Assembly (NCBI GenBank): GCA_017420125.1
Contig: JAFOJR010000190.1
Coordinates: forward strand, 1 to 6,149
Reading direction: 5' to 3'
Length of the DNA: 6,149 nucleotides
Source of the DNA: Oscillospiraceae bacterium
GTDB taxonomy: Bacteria > Bacillota > Clostridia > Oscillospirales > Oscillospiraceae
Positions within the stretch are counted from its first letter, which is position 1. Every line of letters begins with the position of its first letter. The position numbers were made by a program, and so were the translations under genes. The notes under the pieces are model-generated. The model had not been told where the DNA came from. It was given only the letters and a program-made list of their open reading frames with translations, and searched no databases. Shown here piece after piece: positions 6,030 through 6,149 of the stretch.

Positions 6030-6071
6030 AATAATCCGTTTCCTTTCTGTAGTTGATATTGGGCTTTACGA

Positions 6072-6149
6072 AATGGCAACGGCAAGTTGTTCAATGCTGC
6101 CCTCGAAGGCGATGCCGACTGCGGCGGACTGATGGCCTACAACTACGTC
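6072..6149 (+). pseudogene. internal fragment of an FGGY-family carbohydrate kinase, no start, runs off the edge
   Basis: One plus-strand frame reads NGNGKLFNAALEGD followed by ADCGGLMAYNYV up to the last base. From memory, this resembles the segment LYNKALEGDPDCGGLL-YNY found inside FGGY-family sugar kinases (xylulokinase/ribulokinase-like), well after the ATP domain begins. The frame closes at a TGA (6054-6056) and has no ATG, GTG or TTG with a ribosome binding site, so the upstream part of such a protein is absent. The adjacent frame reads VDIGLYE (6052-6072), which might be homologous sequence out of frame. It is either a gene remnant or an artefact of assembly at a contig end. The family call rests on recall of a short motif only. 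Confidence 0.45.

Noticed and set aside
5568..6056. A 162-codon plus-strand open frame opposite flavodoxin.
   Set aside because: It starts inside the terminator hairpin and is antisense to a clear flavodoxin.
1..6149. Search for tRNA or rRNA genes, CRISPR arrays, insertion sequences, integrase sites or phage genes.
   Set aside because: No spaced direct repeats, transposase motifs, cloverleaf patterns or rRNA-like stretches were seen; the window is mainly ordinary metabolic genes.

Overview
The window looks like chromosomal DNA of an anaerobic Firmicute, most likely a clostridium of the gut type (Oscillospiraceae-like). That is an inference from four things: strong AGGAGG-type ribosome binding sites, sigmaA-like promoters, a class III (oxygen-sensitive) ribonucleotide reductase, and a two-gene SufCB of the minimal kind common in anaerobes and archaea. 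Base composition is balanced and similar across the main genes.

Layout. At the left edge is the start of an unrecognised gene on the minus strand (97 down to 1). It diverges from a plus-strand operon: sufC (352-1089), a short sufB-like gene (1086-2003) and a PaaI-type hotdog thioesterase (1987-2415). These three genes overlap one another and are surely co-transcribed. The divergent intergenic region holds a good extended -10 promoter (188-216), a 15-bp palindrome, and a GC-rich leader with competing helices and a U-tract. A terminator follows at 2482-2527. Next come a consensus-like promoter and a probable pair of NrdR boxes, then nrdD (2687-5008) and nrdG (4989-5549), the anaerobic reductase and its radical-SAM activase. 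A perfect hairpin at 5559-5590 serves as terminator both for nrdG and for a convergent flavodoxin gene (minus strand, 6029 down to 5604). The last ~80 bases encode an internal piece of what looks like an FGGY-family sugar kinase, with no start codon, directly against the flavodoxin 5' end.

How the parts fit. SufCB assembles Fe-S clusters; NrdG needs a [4Fe-4S] cluster; flavodoxin is the known electron donor for NrdG in E. coli; NrdD makes dNTPs without oxygen. The window therefore reads as a small anaerobic Fe-S and radical-chemistry neighbourhood, although the link between the operons is inferred from proximity only. No clearly new system is visible. The points most worth following up are the thioesterase built into a minimal suf operon, the structured suf leader, the incomplete cysteine zinc site of NrdD, the neighbouring flavodoxin, and the abrupt kinase fragment at the right edge.
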